Shown: in pieces, positions 53,588 through 63,338 of the stretch
Numbering within the stretch: the first letter of the stretch is position 1
Layout of the letters: every line of letters begins with the position of its first letter
Origin: Pollutimonas bauzanensis
GTDB taxonomy: Bacteria; Pseudomonadota; Gammaproteobacteria; Burkholderiales; Burkholderiaceae_B
Assembly (NCBI RefSeq): GCF_900129885.1
Contig: NZ_FQXE01000004.1
Span: 248,001-312,000, forward strand
Reading direction: 5' to 3'
Length of the DNA stretch: 64,000 nucleotides
Position numbers and translations under genes: made by a program
The notes under the pieces: generated by a model
What the model was told of the DNA's origin: nothing
What the model saw: only the letters and a program-made list of their open reading frames with translations
Database searches by the model: none

Positions 53588-53974
53588 ATGACCGATCCTA
53601 CCTGGACCATCTCCGAGCTAGCGCAAGAATTTTCCATTACGCCGCGCACCATACGTTTCTACGAGGATCAAGGCATAGTCAGCCCCAGCCGCGAAGGGCG
53701 CAACCGCATCTACCATGCCCGCGACCGCACGCGCCTGAAACTCGCGCTGCGCGGCAAGCGGCTCGGCCTGCAGCTATCCGAGATTCTCAGCCTGATCGAT
53801 ATGTACGATGGGCCGGGCGACTCGGTTGCGCAGTTGCAGCATTACCTCGAAGTGCTGGAGCAGCACAGGGACGCATTGAAGCGCCAGCGCGAAGATATAG
53901 ACCTTACCCTGGCGGAGATCTCGCGGCAGGAAAAGACCTGCCGGGCGCTGCTGGCGGCGCGCAGCGCGGCATAG
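53588..53974 (+). CDS. liuR: MerR family transcriptional regulator, LiuR type
   Basis: A 128-residue MerR regulator. The helix-turn-helix region TWTISELAQEFSITPRTIRF is followed by the wing YEDQGIVSPSREGRNRIYHA. A coiled-coil dimerisation helix runs from about residue 70 to 120. Only one Cys is present, so it is not a metal sensor of the MerR/CueR kind. LiuR proteins in related bacteria control branched-chain and leucine degradation; the palindromes on both sides and the next gene (isovaleryl-CoA dehydrogenase) support this. Confidence 0.88.
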   Translation: MTDPTWTISELAQEFSITPRTIRFYEDQGIVSPSREGRNRIYHARDRTRLKLALRGKRLGLQLSEILSLIDMYDGPGDSVAQLQHYLEVLEQHRDALKRQREDIDLTLAEISRQEKTCRALLAARSAA

Positions 53975-54000
53975 CGCTCAGGCTCCCATCATTTTCTAAT

Positions 54001-54026
54001 TTACGTTTACGTAAACGTAATATAAA
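54001..54026 (+). promoter_or_regulatory. LiuR-type operator and -10 box ahead of ivd
   Basis: A perfect 20-base palindrome (54001-54020, arms TTACGTTTAC / GTAAACGTAA) directly abuts a TATAAA box at 54021-54026. A bound regulator would cover the promoter. The start of isovaleryl-CoA dehydrogenase is at 54165. Confidence 0.78.
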
Positions 54027-54164
54027 ATCGCAATGATGCTCGCCTGCGGCAGGATATGAAAATGAATGTTGCGCTGCAGCGATTGCCTGGGCAGAATGTA
54101 GGAAAAACAGCAGACCTATCGCCAATGGCAACGAGGCGCCCTGAATTCACTCTTGGAGACAACC

Positions 54165-55343
54165 ATGAATCTTCCCGGCCTAAACTTCGATCTGGGCTCC
54201 GACCTGGACATGCTGCGCGACGCGGTCCACGATTTTGCCCAAGCCGAAATCGCCCCCCGCGCGGCGCAAGTGGACCGCAGCGACCAGTTCCCCATGGATT
54301 TATGGCGCAAATTCGGCGAGCTGGGCTTGCTGGGCATGACGGTCGACGAAGCCTACGGCGGCTCCAATATGGGTTACCTGGCGCACATGATCGCCATGGA
54401 AGAACTGTCGCGCGCCAGCGCCTCTGTCGCCCTGTCGTATGGCGCGCACTCCAATCTGTGCGTCAATCAGTTGCACCGCAATGGCACGGCGCAGCAAAAA
54501 CAGCAATACCTCCCAAAACTGGTCTCCGGCGAACACGTGGGGGCCCTGGCCATGAGCGAGCCGGGCGCCGGTTCCGACGTGGTCAGCATGAAGCTGCGCG
54601 CCGAAAAGAAAGGCGACCGCTATGTGCTGAACGGCAACAAAATGTGGATCACCAACGGGCCGGATGCCGACACGCTGGTGGTCTATGCCAAAACCGACCC
54701 CGCCGCCAGGCAGCGCGGCATCACCGCCTTCATTATCGAAAAAGGCTACAAGGGCTTTTCGGTGGCGCAAAAGCTCGACAAGCTGGGCATGCGCGGCAGC
54801 CATACCGGCGAACTGGTCTTCCAGGATTGCGAAGTGCCCGAGGAAAACATCCTGGGCGAGCTCAATGGCGGCGTCAAGGTGCTGATGAGCGGCCTGGACT
54901 ACGAACGCGCCGTGCTCGCCGGCGGTCCCCTGGGCATCATGCAGGCCGTCATGGACGTGGTGGTCCCCTACATCCATGAACGCAAGCAGTTTGGCCAGTC
55001 CATAGGCGAATTCCAGCTTATCCAGGGCAAGGTCGCCGACCTCTACACCACGCTGCAAGCCAGCCGCGCCTTCTGCTACGCCGTGGGCAAGAACCTCGAC
55101 AGGCTGGGCACGGGCCATGTGCGCGAGGTACGCAAGGACTGCGCCGCCGTCATCCTGTACTGCGCCGAGAAGGCCACCTGGATGGCCGGCGAAGGCATAC
55201 AGATCCTGGGCGGCAATGGCTATATCAACGAATACCCCACGGGCCGCCTGTGGCGCGACGCCAAGCTCTATGAAATAGGCGCCGGCACCAGTGAAATCCG
55301 CCGCATGCTGATCGGGCGCGAACTGTTCAACGAAACCGCGTAA
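54165..55343 (+). CDS. liuA: Isovaleryl-CoA dehydrogenase
   Basis: FAD-dependent acyl-CoA dehydrogenase (392 residues) oxidising isovaleryl-CoA to 3-methylcrotonyl-CoA in leucine degradation. The ATG at 54165 has GGAG at 54155-54158. The catalytic Glu is at residue 247 in [15 protein letters not shown], the position used by isovaleryl-CoA dehydrogenases rather than that of short-chain enzymes. FAD-site segments [18 protein letters not shown] and [10 protein letters not shown] are present, as is [18 protein letters not shown]. First gene of the leucine cluster, downstream of a LiuR-type operator. Confidence 0.95.
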   Translation: MNLPGLNFDLGSDLDMLRDAVHDFAQAEIAPRAAQVDRSDQFPMDLWRKFGELGLLGMTVDEAYGGSNMGYLAHMIAMEELSRASASVALSYGAHSNLCVNQLHRNGTAQQKQQYLPKLVSGEHVGALAMSEPGAGSDVVSMKLRAEKKGDRYVLNGNKMWITNGPDADTLVVYAKTDPAARQRGITAFIIEKGYKGFSVAQKLDKLGMRGSHTGELVFQDCEVPEENILGELNGGVKVLMSGLDYERAVLAGGPLGIMQAVMDVVVPYIHERKQFGQSIGEFQLIQGKVADLYTTLQASRAFCYAVGKNLDRLGTGHVREVRKDCAAVILYCAEKATWMAGEGIQILGGNGYINEYPTGRLWRDAKLYEIGAGTSEIRRMLIGRELFNETA

Positions 55344-55356
55344 GGCCGCCACGCAC

Positions 55357-57249
55357 ATGGTGTTCACCGGAGACCATCAACGCATCGAGCAGGTCGCGCG
55401 CCCGGGGCTGCCGCCCCAGGCCGTGGCGCGTATCGTGCTTGACGGCTTCGACCGCCACTACGCCTTGTTCCGCTACGGCGCGCAGCGCGCCAAGGCCTTG
55501 TTCGAATCCGGCGACTGGCGCGGCATTCAACAGCTGTCCAGCGAGCGCATCGAATACTATGACACCCGCGTGCATGAATGCACCACGCTGCTGACGGCCG
55601 CGCTCAAGGGCAGCGAAGCCAGCCCCAGCGGCGCTTCCGCCCAGCAAAGCCTGACCCCGGCGCAGATGGATTTCTGGCAGACCGTCAAGACGGAATTCGT
55701 GGCGCTGCTGGCGGGCCACAGGCAGCCCGAGTGCGCCGAGACTTTCTTCAATTCAGTATCGTGCCGGATCTTGCACCGCGATTATTTCCATAACGATTTC
55801 CTGTTCGTGCGCCCGGCCATCGCCACTGAATACCTGGACAGCAAGCTGCCTTCCTACCGCGTCTACTATCCGGCCGGTCTCGGCCTGGAAAAGTCCCTGA
55901 TCAATATGCTGGCCGACTTCGGCCTGGCGGCGCCTTTCTCCGACCTGCCGGCTGATGCGCGCAAGGTGGCGCGCCTGGCCATACACCAGCTGCGGCTGGC
56001 CATTCCGGGCGGCGCCGGCCTGCGCCTGGCGCCGGATTGCCAGATCCATGTGCTCAATTCGCTGTTCTTCAGGAACAAGGGCGCCTACGCGGTCGGCCGG
56101 CTGGTGAACCAGGGCACCATCTATCCTTTTGCCATCGCCCTTCTGCGCACGCCCTCGGGCCATATACAGCTGGACGCCCTGCTGCATACGGCCGACGACC
56201 TGAGCACGCTGTTCAGCTTCACGCGCGCGTATTTCCTGGTCGACATGGAAACCCCCGCCGCCTACGTAAGCTTCCTGAATGCGCTGCTGCCGCGCAAGCC
56301 CAAGGCCGAAATCTACACCACCATAGGCTTGCAAAAGCAGGGGAAAACCCTGTTCTACCGCGACTTCCTGCATCATCTGGCGCATTCCCACGACGCTTTC
56401 GATATCGCGCCGGGGATACACGGCATGGTCATGACCGTATTCACCCTGTCGTCGTATCCCTACGTCTTCAAGCTGATACGCGACCGCATCGCCAAGGAAG
56501 GCATGGACCACGCCACCGTGCGGCGCAAGTACCAATTGGTGAAAAAGCACGACCGCGTAGGCCGCATGGCCGATACCTGGGAATATTCGCAAGTGGCGCT
56601 GCCCCGGGCGCGCTTTTCGGACACCTTGCTGGCCGAACTGCGTAGCCAGGTGCCCAGCCTGCTGGAAGAAAGCGGCGACACCATCGTCCTGCGCCATGTG
56701 TACATCGAGCGGCGCATGACGCCGCTGAACCTGTATCTGGCGCGCGCCTCGGATGCCGCGCTGGAAACCGCCGTCAAGGGGTATGGCGAAGCCATACGCG
56801 AGCTGGCCGCGGCCAATATCTTCCCGGGCGATATGCTGTTCAAGAATTTCGGCGTTACACGCCTGGGGCGCGTTGTATTCTATGATTACGACGAAATCCA
56901 GCATATGACGGAAATGAATTTCCGGCGCATCCCGCCGGCGCCCAACGAAGAGGCCGAACTCGCGAGCGAGCCTTGGTATCCGGTCGGCGCCAACGATGTG
57001 TTTCCCGAAGAATTCCGGTTTTTCCTGCTTGGCGATCCCCGCGTGCGGGCGGCATTCCTCAAGCACCATGCCGACCTGCTCGAGGCCGGCTGGTGGCAGG
57101 CCTGCCGCGAACGCGCCGCCCAAGGCCGTATCGAAGACATCTTCCCTTACGACCGCGACCGGCGCCTGCATGTCTCGAACGCAAGTCATTCCAGAAGCTC
57201 TACAAGCGCACTTCCTTTTCCCTACCCTTCAGGAGCAAATCATGTCTGA
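55357..57249 (+). CDS. aceK: Isocitrate dehydrogenase kinase/phosphatase AceK, extended C-terminus
   Basis: Bifunctional enzyme that phosphorylates and dephosphorylates isocitrate dehydrogenase, switching carbon to the glyoxylate shunt (630 residues). The AceK signature APGIHGMVMTVF begins near residue 351, followed by SSYPYVFKLIRDR; FYDYDEIQHMTEMNFRRIP is also typical. The family normally ends near EDIFPYDRDRRL (about residue 606); here 24 more residues continue through the ribosome site of the thiolase gene and overlap its first 8 bases. Its place in a leucine-degradation operon fits acetyl-CoA production. Confidence 0.95.
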   Translation: MVFTGDHQRIEQVARPGLPPQAVARIVLDGFDRHYALFRYGAQRAKALFESGDWRGIQQLSSERIEYYDTRVHECTTLLTAALKGSEASPSGASAQQSLTPAQMDFWQTVKTEFVALLAGHRQPECAETFFNSVSCRILHRDYFHNDFLFVRPAIATEYLDSKLPSYRVYYPAGLGLEKSLINMLADFGLAAPFSDLPADARKVARLAIHQLRLAIPGGAGLRLAPDCQIHVLNSLFFRNKGAYAVGRLVNQGTIYPFAIALLRTPSGHIQLDALLHTADDLSTLFSFTRAYFLVDMETPAAYVSFLNALLPRKPKAEIYTTIGLQKQGKTLFYRDFLHHLAHSHDAFDIAPGIHGMVMTVFTLSSYPYVFKLIRDRIAKEGMDHATVRRKYQLVKKHDRVGRMADTWEYSQVALPRARFSDTLLAELRSQVPSLLEESGDTIVLRHVYIERRMTPLNLYLARASDAALETAVKGYGEAIRELAAANIFPGDMLFKNFGVTRLGRVVFYDYDEIQHMTEMNFRRIPPAPNEEAELASEPWYPVGANDVFPEEFRFFLLGDPRVRAAFLKHHADLLEAGWWQACRERAAQGRIEDIFPYDRDRRLHVSNASHSRSSTSALPFPYPSGANHV

Positions 57250-58423
57250 TCCCATCGTTTTAGTCTCGGTTGCGCGTACCCCCATGGGCGGTATGATGGG
57301 CAGCCTGTCCGGCCTGGCCGCGCACGAACTCGGTTCCATCGTGATCAAGGCGGCCATCGAACGCGCCGGCATCAAAGGCGAAGCCGTCGATGAAGTCATC
57401 ATGGGCAACGTGCTGCAGGCCGGCCAGGGCCAGGCGCCGGCGCGCCAGGCCGCCCTGGGCGCGGGCCTGCCTATTGGCGTGGCTTGCACCACCATACATA
57501 AAGTCTGCGGCTCGGGCCTCAAGGCCGCCATGTACGGGCACGACATCATTGCGGCCGGCAGCGCCGAGGTCGTGGTGGCCGGCGGCCAGGAAAGCATGAG
57601 CAACGCCCCCTACCTGCTGCTGCGCGGGCGCCAGGGCTACCGCTACGGCCATTCCACCGTGTACGACCACATGGCGCTGGATGGCCTGGAAGACGCCTAT
57701 CAACGCGGCACCGCCATGGGCGTGTTCGCCGAAGACTGCGCCGCCAAATACACCTTCACCCGTGAACAGCAGGATGCGTTCTCGCTGGAATCGCTGCGCC
57801 GCGCGCGCGCCGCCACCGAGGACGGCAGCTTCAAGTGGGAAATCACCCCCGTCACCGTGGCCGGCCGCAAGGGCGACACCGTGATCGACACCGACGAAGG
57901 GCCCGCCAAGGCCTTGCCGGAAAAAGTGCCCACCCTCAAGCCGGCGTTCAAGAAAGACGGCACGGTCACCGCCGCCAATTCATCGTCCATTTCCGACGGC
58001 GCCGCCGCCGTGGTGCTGATGCGCGAATCCACCGCCAAGAAGCTCGGCGCCACGCCGCTGGCCCGCATCGTCGGCCACAGCCAGCATTCGCAGGAACCGG
58101 GCTGGTTCACGACGGCCCCGGTCGGCGCCATACAAAAGCTCTTCGCCAAGACCGGCTGGAATGCCGAGGACGTCGACCTGTACGAAATCAATGAAGCCTT
58201 CGCGGTCGTCACCATGGCGGCCATGAGCGACCTGAAGCTGCCGCACGCGAAAGTCAATATCCACGGCGGCGCCACCGCCCTGGGGCATCCCATCGGCGCT
58301 TCGGGCGCGCGCCTGCTCACCACCCTGGTGGGGGCGCTGCGCAAAACCGGCGGCAAGCGCGGGGTGGCTTCCCTGTGCATAGGCGGCGGCGAAGCCGTCG
58401 CCCTGGCTATCGAAATGGTCTAA
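57242..58423 (+). CDS. Acetyl-CoA C-acetyltransferase (thiolase)
   Basis: Thiolase II (393 residues) interconverting acetoacetyl-CoA and two acetyl-CoA. The ATG at 57242 (MSDPIVLVSVARTPMGGMMG) has AGGAG upstream. The acylated Cys is residue 89 (HKVCGSGLKAA); the C-terminal catalytic region includes NIHGGATALGHPIGASGARL and SLCIGGGEA. It would handle the acetoacetate end of leucine catabolism. A strong terminator follows. Confidence 0.95.
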   Translation: MSDPIVLVSVARTPMGGMMGSLSGLAAHELGSIVIKAAIERAGIKGEAVDEVIMGNVLQAGQGQAPARQAALGAGLPIGVACTTIHKVCGSGLKAAMYGHDIIAAGSAEVVVAGGQESMSNAPYLLLRGRQGYRYGHSTVYDHMALDGLEDAYQRGTAMGVFAEDCAAKYTFTREQQDAFSLESLRRARAATEDGSFKWEITPVTVAGRKGDTVIDTDEGPAKALPEKVPTLKPAFKKDGTVTAANSSSISDGAAAVVLMRESTAKKLGATPLARIVGHSQHSQEPGWFTTAPVGAIQKLFAKTGWNAEDVDLYEINEAFAVVTMAAMSDLKLPHAKVNIHGGATALGHPIGASGARLLTTLVGALRKTGGKRGVASLCIGGGEAVALAIEMV

Positions 58424-58431
58424 GCCTGTAC

Positions 58432-58464
58432 AGGGCGCCGCGGCAGGTTCGCGGCGCCCTTTTT
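58432..58464 (+). terminator. Rho-independent terminator inside the leucine cluster
   Basis: A perfect 11-base GC-rich stem (58432-58442 with 58450-58460) with a 7-base loop is followed by TTTTT, then GCTTTTTT. It lies between the thiolase gene and the carboxyltransferase gene, only 22 bases before the latter's start. Confidence 0.92.
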
Positions 58465-58486
58465 GCTTTTTTAGGAACAGCAATTC

Positions 58487-60094
58487 ATGCCCGTCATCGA
58501 ATCCCGGATCAATCCGCGCTCGCTCGCGTTCATCGACAACGCCCGCGCCATGCAGGAACAGGTCGACGACCTGCAGAAACAACTGACGCAAACCGCCCTG
58601 GGCGGCAGTGAGGCGGCCCGCGCCAAACACCTGGCCCGCGGCAAACTGCTGCCGCGCGACCGGGTCGAGCGGCTGCTCGATCCGGGCACGCCTTTCCTGG
58701 AACTGTCCCCCCTGGCGGCCCACAATGTGTACAACAATGCGGCGCCGGGCGCCGGCCTGATCACCGGCATCGGCCGCATCGCCGGCACGGAATGCGTCGT
58801 CGTCTGCAACGACGCCACGGTAAAAGGCGGCACCTACTACCCGCTGACCGTCAAAAAGCATCTGCGCGCCCAGGAAATCGCCCAACAGAACAAGCTGCCC
58901 TGTGTTTATCTGGTCGACTCGGGCGGCGCCAACCTGCCCAACCAGGACGAAGTCTTTCCCGATCGCGACCATTTCGGCCGCATCTTCTACAACCAGGCCG
59001 TCATGTCGGCCCAGGGCATAGGCCAGATCGCCGTCGTCATGGGCTCCTGCACGGCGGGCGGCGCCTACGTCCCGGCGATGAGCGACGAATCCATCATCGT
59101 CAAGGACCAGGGCACGATTTTCCTGGCCGGCCCTCCCCTGGTCAAGGCGGCCACCGGCGAGGTGGTCAGCGCCGAAGACCTGGGCGGCGGCGATGTGCAC
59201 ACCCGCCTGTCCGGCGTCGCCGACCATCTGGCCAACAACGACCTGCATGCGCTCTACCTGGCGCGCAACGCCGTGGCCAGGCTCAATCATCAGAAGCCCG
59301 TGCAACTGCGGCGCAAGGCGTTTGCCGAGCCGCTCTACGACCCGCAGGAACTCAACGGCATCATTCCCAGCGATACGCGCAAGCCCTATGACGTGCGCGA
59401 GGTCATCGCCCGCATCGTGGACGGCTCGGAGTTCGACGAATTCAAGGCCCGCTTCGGCACCACCCTGATTACCGGCTTTGCCCACATTCACGGCATGCCC
59501 GTAGGCATCATCGCCAATAATGGCGTGCTGTTTTCGGAAGCGGCGCAAAAAGGCACGCACTTCATCGAACTGTGCTGCCAGCGCAAGATTCCGCTGGTTT
59601 TCCTGCAGAACATCACAGGCTTCATGGTGGGCCGCAAATACGAGAACGAAGGCATTGCGCGCCATGGCGCCAAGATGGTCACCGCGGTGTCGACGGCCAG
59701 CGTGCCCAAGTTCACCATCCTGATCGGCGGCTCCTTCGGCGCCGGCAACTATGGCATGTGCGGCCGCGCCTTCGGCCCGCGGCTGCTGTTCCTGTGGCCC
59801 AACGCGCGCATCTCGGTCATGGGCGGCGAGCAGGCCGCCAGCGTGCTGGCGACGGTGCGCCGCGATGGCATCGAAGCCAAGGGCGGCGCCTGGAGCGCCG
59901 CCGAGGAAGAGGAATTCAAGGCGCCCATCCGCGATCAATACGAAAAAGAGGGCCATCCCTATTACGCCACGGCGCGCCTGTGGGACGACGGCATCATCAT
60001 GCCCGCCGATACCCGCCGCGTACTGGCCCTGGGCCTGTCCGCCGCGCTCAACGCCCCTATCGAGGACACACGTTTCGGCGTGTTCCGCATGTAA
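58487..60094 (+). CDS. liuB: 3-methylcrotonyl-CoA carboxylase, carboxyltransferase (beta) subunit
   Basis: Biotin-dependent carboxyltransferase (535 residues) that passes CO2 from carboxybiotin to 3-methylcrotonyl-CoA. The ATG at 58487 begins [20 protein letters not shown]. Typical marks are [40 protein letters not shown] and [20 protein letters not shown]; the set matches MccB rather than propionyl-CoA carboxylase. The partner alpha subunit is the next gene, 15 bases on. Confidence 0.94.
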   Translation: MPVIESRINPRSLAFIDNARAMQEQVDDLQKQLTQTALGGSEAARAKHLARGKLLPRDRVERLLDPGTPFLELSPLAAHNVYNNAAPGAGLITGIGRIAGTECVVVCNDATVKGGTYYPLTVKKHLRAQEIAQQNKLPCVYLVDSGGANLPNQDEVFPDRDHFGRIFYNQAVMSAQGIGQIAVVMGSCTAGGAYVPAMSDESIIVKDQGTIFLAGPPLVKAATGEVVSAEDLGGGDVHTRLSGVADHLANNDLHALYLARNAVARLNHQKPVQLRRKAFAEPLYDPQELNGIIPSDTRKPYDVREVIARIVDGSEFDEFKARFGTTLITGFAHIHGMPVGIIANNGVLFSEAAQKGTHFIELCCQRKIPLVFLQNITGFMVGRKYENEGIARHGAKMVTAVSTASVPKFTILIGGSFGAGNYGMCGRAFGPRLLFLWPNARISVMGGEQAASVLATVRRDGIEAKGGAWSAAEEEEFKAPIRDQYEKEGHPYYATARLWDDGIIMPADTRRVLALGLSAALNAPIEDTRFGVFRM

Positions 60095-60109
60095 TCCCAA
60101 GGAGTCGAT

Positions 60110-62128
60110 GTGTTCACCACCTTACTGATTGCCAACCGGGGCGAAATTGCCTGCCGCGTGGCCGCCAGCGCCCATCGCCTGGGCCTGCGCACGGTTGCCG
60201 TGTATTCCGACGCCGATGCCGGCTCGCGCCATGTCGCCACCTGCGACAGCGCCGTTCACATCGGTGGTTCCGAACCCCGCGCCAGCTATCTGCGCGGCGA
60301 GGCCATACTCGAAGCCGCGCGCCAGACCGGCGCGCAGGCCATACACCCGGGCTACGGATTCCTGTCCGAGAACGAAGGCTTTGCCCAGGCCTGCGCCGAC
60401 GCCGGCATTGTCTTCGTGGGGCCGCCCGCCGGCGCCATCGCCGCCATGGGCAGCAAATCGGCCGCCAAGACCTTGATGGACAAGGCCGGCGTGCCGCTGG
60501 TGCCCGGTTACCATGGCGACAATCAGGACCCCGGATTCCTGCAATCCCAGGCCGATGCCATGGGCTATCCGGTGCTCATCAAGGCCAGCGCCGGCGGCGG
60601 GGGCAAGGGCATGCGCATAGTCGAATCCGGCCCGGCCTTCGCCGAGGCCCTGGCTTCGTGCAAGCGCGAAGCCGCCAGCAGCTTCGGCGACGACAAAGTC
60701 CTGATCGAACGCTATCTGCAAAAGCCGCGCCATATAGAAATCCAGGTCTTCGCCGACACGCATGGCAATTGCGTCTACCTGTTCGAGCGCGACTGCTCGG
60801 TGCAGCGCCGCCACCAGAAAGTCATCGAAGAGGCGCCCGCGCCCGGAATGACGCCAGAGCGCCGCCGCGCCATGGGCGAGGCGGCGGTGGCCGCGGCAAG
60901 AGCCGTGGGCTATGTGGGGGCGGGCACCGTCGAATTCATTGTCGAACCCGACGGCCGCTTCTATTTCATGGAAATGAACACGCGGCTGCAGGTCGAGCAT
61001 CCGGTCACGGAAATGATCACCGGCCACGACCTGGTGGAATGGCAGTTGCGCGTCGCCGCGGGCGAAGCCCTGCCCCTTGCGCAGGAACAGCTGGCCATCA
61101 CCGGGCATGCCATCGAGGCGCGCATCTATGCCGAGAATCCGGACAAAGGCTTCCTGCCCTCGATAGGCACCCTGACGACCCTGAATTTCCCGCCTCACGC
61201 CGCCTTCCAGAACGGCGATATACGCGTGGACGGAGGGGTGCGGGCGGGCGACACGATTACACCCTTTTACGACCCCATGATCGCCAAGCTGATCGTGCGC
61301 GGCGCCGACCGCGACCAGGCGCGGGCGCGCATGGTCCAGGCGCTGGGCGAAATCCAGGCCGTGGGCGTGCAGACCAATATCGCCTTCCTGCGCCGCCTGA
61401 TGCTGGACCCGGCCTTTGCCGCCGCCGACCTGGACACCGGGCTGATAGAACGGCAGCACGACAGCCTGTTCCCGCCGGCCGCGCCGGCGCCCGACAGCAC
61501 CCTGGCGCTGGCCGTGGCGGCCTTGCTGGCCAGGCAGGGGCTGGCCCAGTCGGCGGTCCGGCAGAACACCGTGCACGTCGACCCCTGGGCCCAGGCGGAC
61601 GGCTGGCGCATCAATGGCCGCTACCGGCAGGTCTTCGGCCTGCTCGAACAGGACGAATTGCGCGAGCTTCACATCAGCCGCGCGGGCGAGCGCTGGACTT
61701 ACACCCGCAATGGCCAGGCGCTGCCATTCGAATGGAAAACCGAGACGCTGGCGGCGCGCCAGTACCGGGTGCACGTCCGGCTGGGCAACGCCGATGCCTC
61801 GGCCACCGTGGTGCTCCAGCAGGAAAATGTCCATGTATTCGCGCATGGCGGCGTGCAGGAACTGCAGGTCCACGACGCCGTCGCGCACGCGCAGGACGAC
61901 ACCAGCGGACACCAGGGCGGGCTGACCGCGCCCATGCCCGGCAAGATCATCGCGATTTCGGTCAGGGCGGGCGACAAGGTGAAAAGCGGCGACGCCCTGC
62001 TGGTGATGGAGGCCATGAAAATGGAGCACACCATACACGCGCCGGCCGACGGAACGGTCGAGGAATTGTTCTTTGCGGTCGGCGACCAGGTCGGCGATGG
62101 CGCGGAGCTGATCGCCATCGCAAGCTGA
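60110..62128 (+). CDS. liuD: 3-methylcrotonyl-CoA carboxylase, biotin-containing (alpha) subunit
   Basis: Biotin carboxylase/biotin carrier subunit (672 residues). Start is GTG at 60110 with AAGGAG 5 bases upstream; the product begins MFTTLLIANRGEIACRVAAS. ATP-grasp marks are KASAGGGGKGMRIVES and FMEMNTRLQVEHPVTE. The biotinylated lysine is residue 637 in AMKMEH. It pairs with the beta subunit. No 3-methylglutaconyl-CoA hydratase gene (liuC) lies between the two, and no HMG-CoA lyase gene follows. Confidence 0.95.
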   Translation: MFTTLLIANRGEIACRVAASAHRLGLRTVAVYSDADAGSRHVATCDSAVHIGGSEPRASYLRGEAILEAARQTGAQAIHPGYGFLSENEGFAQACADAGIVFVGPPAGAIAAMGSKSAAKTLMDKAGVPLVPGYHGDNQDPGFLQSQADAMGYPVLIKASAGGGGKGMRIVESGPAFAEALASCKREAASSFGDDKVLIERYLQKPRHIEIQVFADTHGNCVYLFERDCSVQRRHQKVIEEAPAPGMTPERRRAMGEAAVAAARAVGYVGAGTVEFIVEPDGRFYFMEMNTRLQVEHPVTEMITGHDLVEWQLRVAAGEALPLAQEQLAITGHAIEARIYAENPDKGFLPSIGTLTTLNFPPHAAFQNGDIRVDGGVRAGDTITPFYDPMIAKLIVRGADRDQARARMVQALGEIQAVGVQTNIAFLRRLMLDPAFAAADLDTGLIERQHDSLFPPAAPAPDSTLALAVAALLARQGLAQSAVRQNTVHVDPWAQADGWRINGRYRQVFGLLEQDELRELHISRAGERWTYTRNGQALPFEWKTETLAARQYRVHVRLGNADASATVVLQQENVHVFAHGGVQELQVHDAVAHAQDDTSGHQGGLTAPMPGKIIAISVRAGDKVKSGDALLVMEAMKMEHTIHAPADGTVEELFFAVGDQVGDGAELIAIAS

Positions 62129-62168
62129 CATCGCCGGGGCGCTGAACCCGGCCTGCCGGAACCAGGCC

Positions 62169-63338
62169 TCAGCGGCTCAAGCCGCGCGCGCTGATGGGCC
62201 ACACGGCTTCGACATGCTGGCCGCGCATGGCGACCACGCTGTCGTGCAGGTTGAAGGTCGGGTCGCAATGCCCCGGTATCAGGCGCAATTGCGTGCCCAC
62301 GTCGGGCCTGTTGCGCCGGCTGCTGGCCAGGAGGATGCAATGCTCGTCATGCACGGCCACGCAGCGCAGGCCCTCGCGGCCTACCAGTTGCGGCGCGCCG
62401 CTTTCGGCGCTGGTCGACTTCAGGCCGAGGTCGACGATCGCGCGGTCCGACGTGGGCGTGCTCATGACCGTGCCCAGCAAAAACAGGCTGTGCCGGAAAA
62501 ACAGGGCCTCGCCCCAGTCGATGCCGGCGTAGTCGGTATCCATGAAGGCGTAGGTGCCGGCCTGGATCTCGGTATAGACCTGGCTGGCTACATCGAAGGC
62601 CGCCGTGCCGGTACCCCCGCCGCTGACGACAGGGCATTCGATATCCGCCTTGGCAAAGGCATCCAGATACTGGCGGATCAGGCGCGCGGCCTTGTCGGAG
62701 GCTTTTTGGCGCTGGGTCAGCGAGCGCTTGTGCTGTACCCCCCCTTGATAGGCCTGCACGCCGGCGAAATTGATATTGGGCAGTTTCCGGATCAGGCGGG
62801 CCAGCGCCAGGGCCTCGTCGGGCGTCTGCACCCCGCAGCGCTGCTGGCCGATGTCCAGTTCGACCAGGACGCCCACCGACGCCTCATGCTCGACCATCAT
62901 GGCCGAAAGCGCCTCGACCGCTATAGGGTTGTCGGCGCAAACCGTCATGTGGGCCTGTTTCGCCAGCCGCGCCAGCAAAGCCAGCTTGGCCCCGCCGAGC
63001 ACCTCGTTGCTGATGAGAATGTCGCGCACGCCCGCGGCAACGAAAGGCACCGCCTCCGAGACCTTCTGGCAGCAAATGCCGGCCGCGCCCAGGGCGATCT
63101 GGCGCAAGGCGATTTCGGGGCATTTATGGGCCTTGGCGTGGGGCCGCAGCGCCACACCGTGGCGCTCGGCCAGGACCTGCATGGTGCGCAGGTTTTCCTC
63201 GAACGCATCCAGGTCCAGGATCAGGCTGGGCGTGTCGATGGCGTCGAGCGCATCGCCCGGGCGGGCCGCGGGCGGAATCGCTATTGTCTGGGCCTGCGGC
63301 GGATCAATAGCGCGCTCCGCCTGTATTACCTCTTCCAT
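62169..63338 (-). CDS. DSD1-family PLP enzyme (D-threonine/D-3-hydroxyaspartate aldolase-like)
   Basis: PLP-dependent alanine-racemase-fold enzyme (389 residues) of the DSD1 group. The ATG at 63336-63338 has a G-run 6 bases upstream; an ATG at 63344 abuts the same G-run and is less likely. The N-terminal PLP lysine segment is LRPHAKAHKCPEIALRQIAL. The C-terminal metal site is PGHCDPTFNLHD (His-Cys-Asp), typical of D-threonine aldolase, D-serine dehydratase and D-3-hydroxyaspartate aldolase. It would act on D-beta-hydroxy amino acids; which one cannot be decided. Confidence 0.9.
   Translation of the reverse strand: MEEVIQAERAIDPPQAQTIAIPPAARPGDALDAIDTPSLILDLDAFEENLRTMQVLAERHGVALRPHAKAHKCPEIALRQIALGAAGICCQKVSEAVPFVAAGVRDILISNEVLGGAKLALLARLAKQAHMTVCADNPIAVEALSAMMVEHEASVGVLVELDIGQQRCGVQTPDEALALARLIRKLPNINFAGVQAYQGGVQHKRSLTQRQKASDKAARLIRQYLDAFAKADIECPVVSGGGTGTAAFDVASQVYTEIQAGTYAFMDTDYAGIDWGEALFFRHSLFLLGTVMSTPTSDRAIVDLGLKSTSAESGAPQLVGREGLRCVAVHDEHCILLASSRRNRPDVGTQLRLIPGHCDPTFNLHDSVVAMRGQHVEAVWPISARGLSR

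Noticed and set aside
53588-53974. The MerR-type regulator as a heavy-metal resistance sensor
   Set aside because: It has one Cys and no metal-binding loop, and its operators flank leucine-degradation genes.
57200-57260. A frameshift at the aceK/thiolase junction
   Set aside because: Both proteins are complete and in their own frames; the overlap is explained by an 8-base gene overlap, although the aceK end is longer than usual.
59572-62145. An 857-codon open frame on the plus strand across the carboxylase genes
   Set aside because: It is out of frame with both carboxylase subunits, which carry all family motifs; the product is Arg/Gly/Pro-rich as expected of a shadow.
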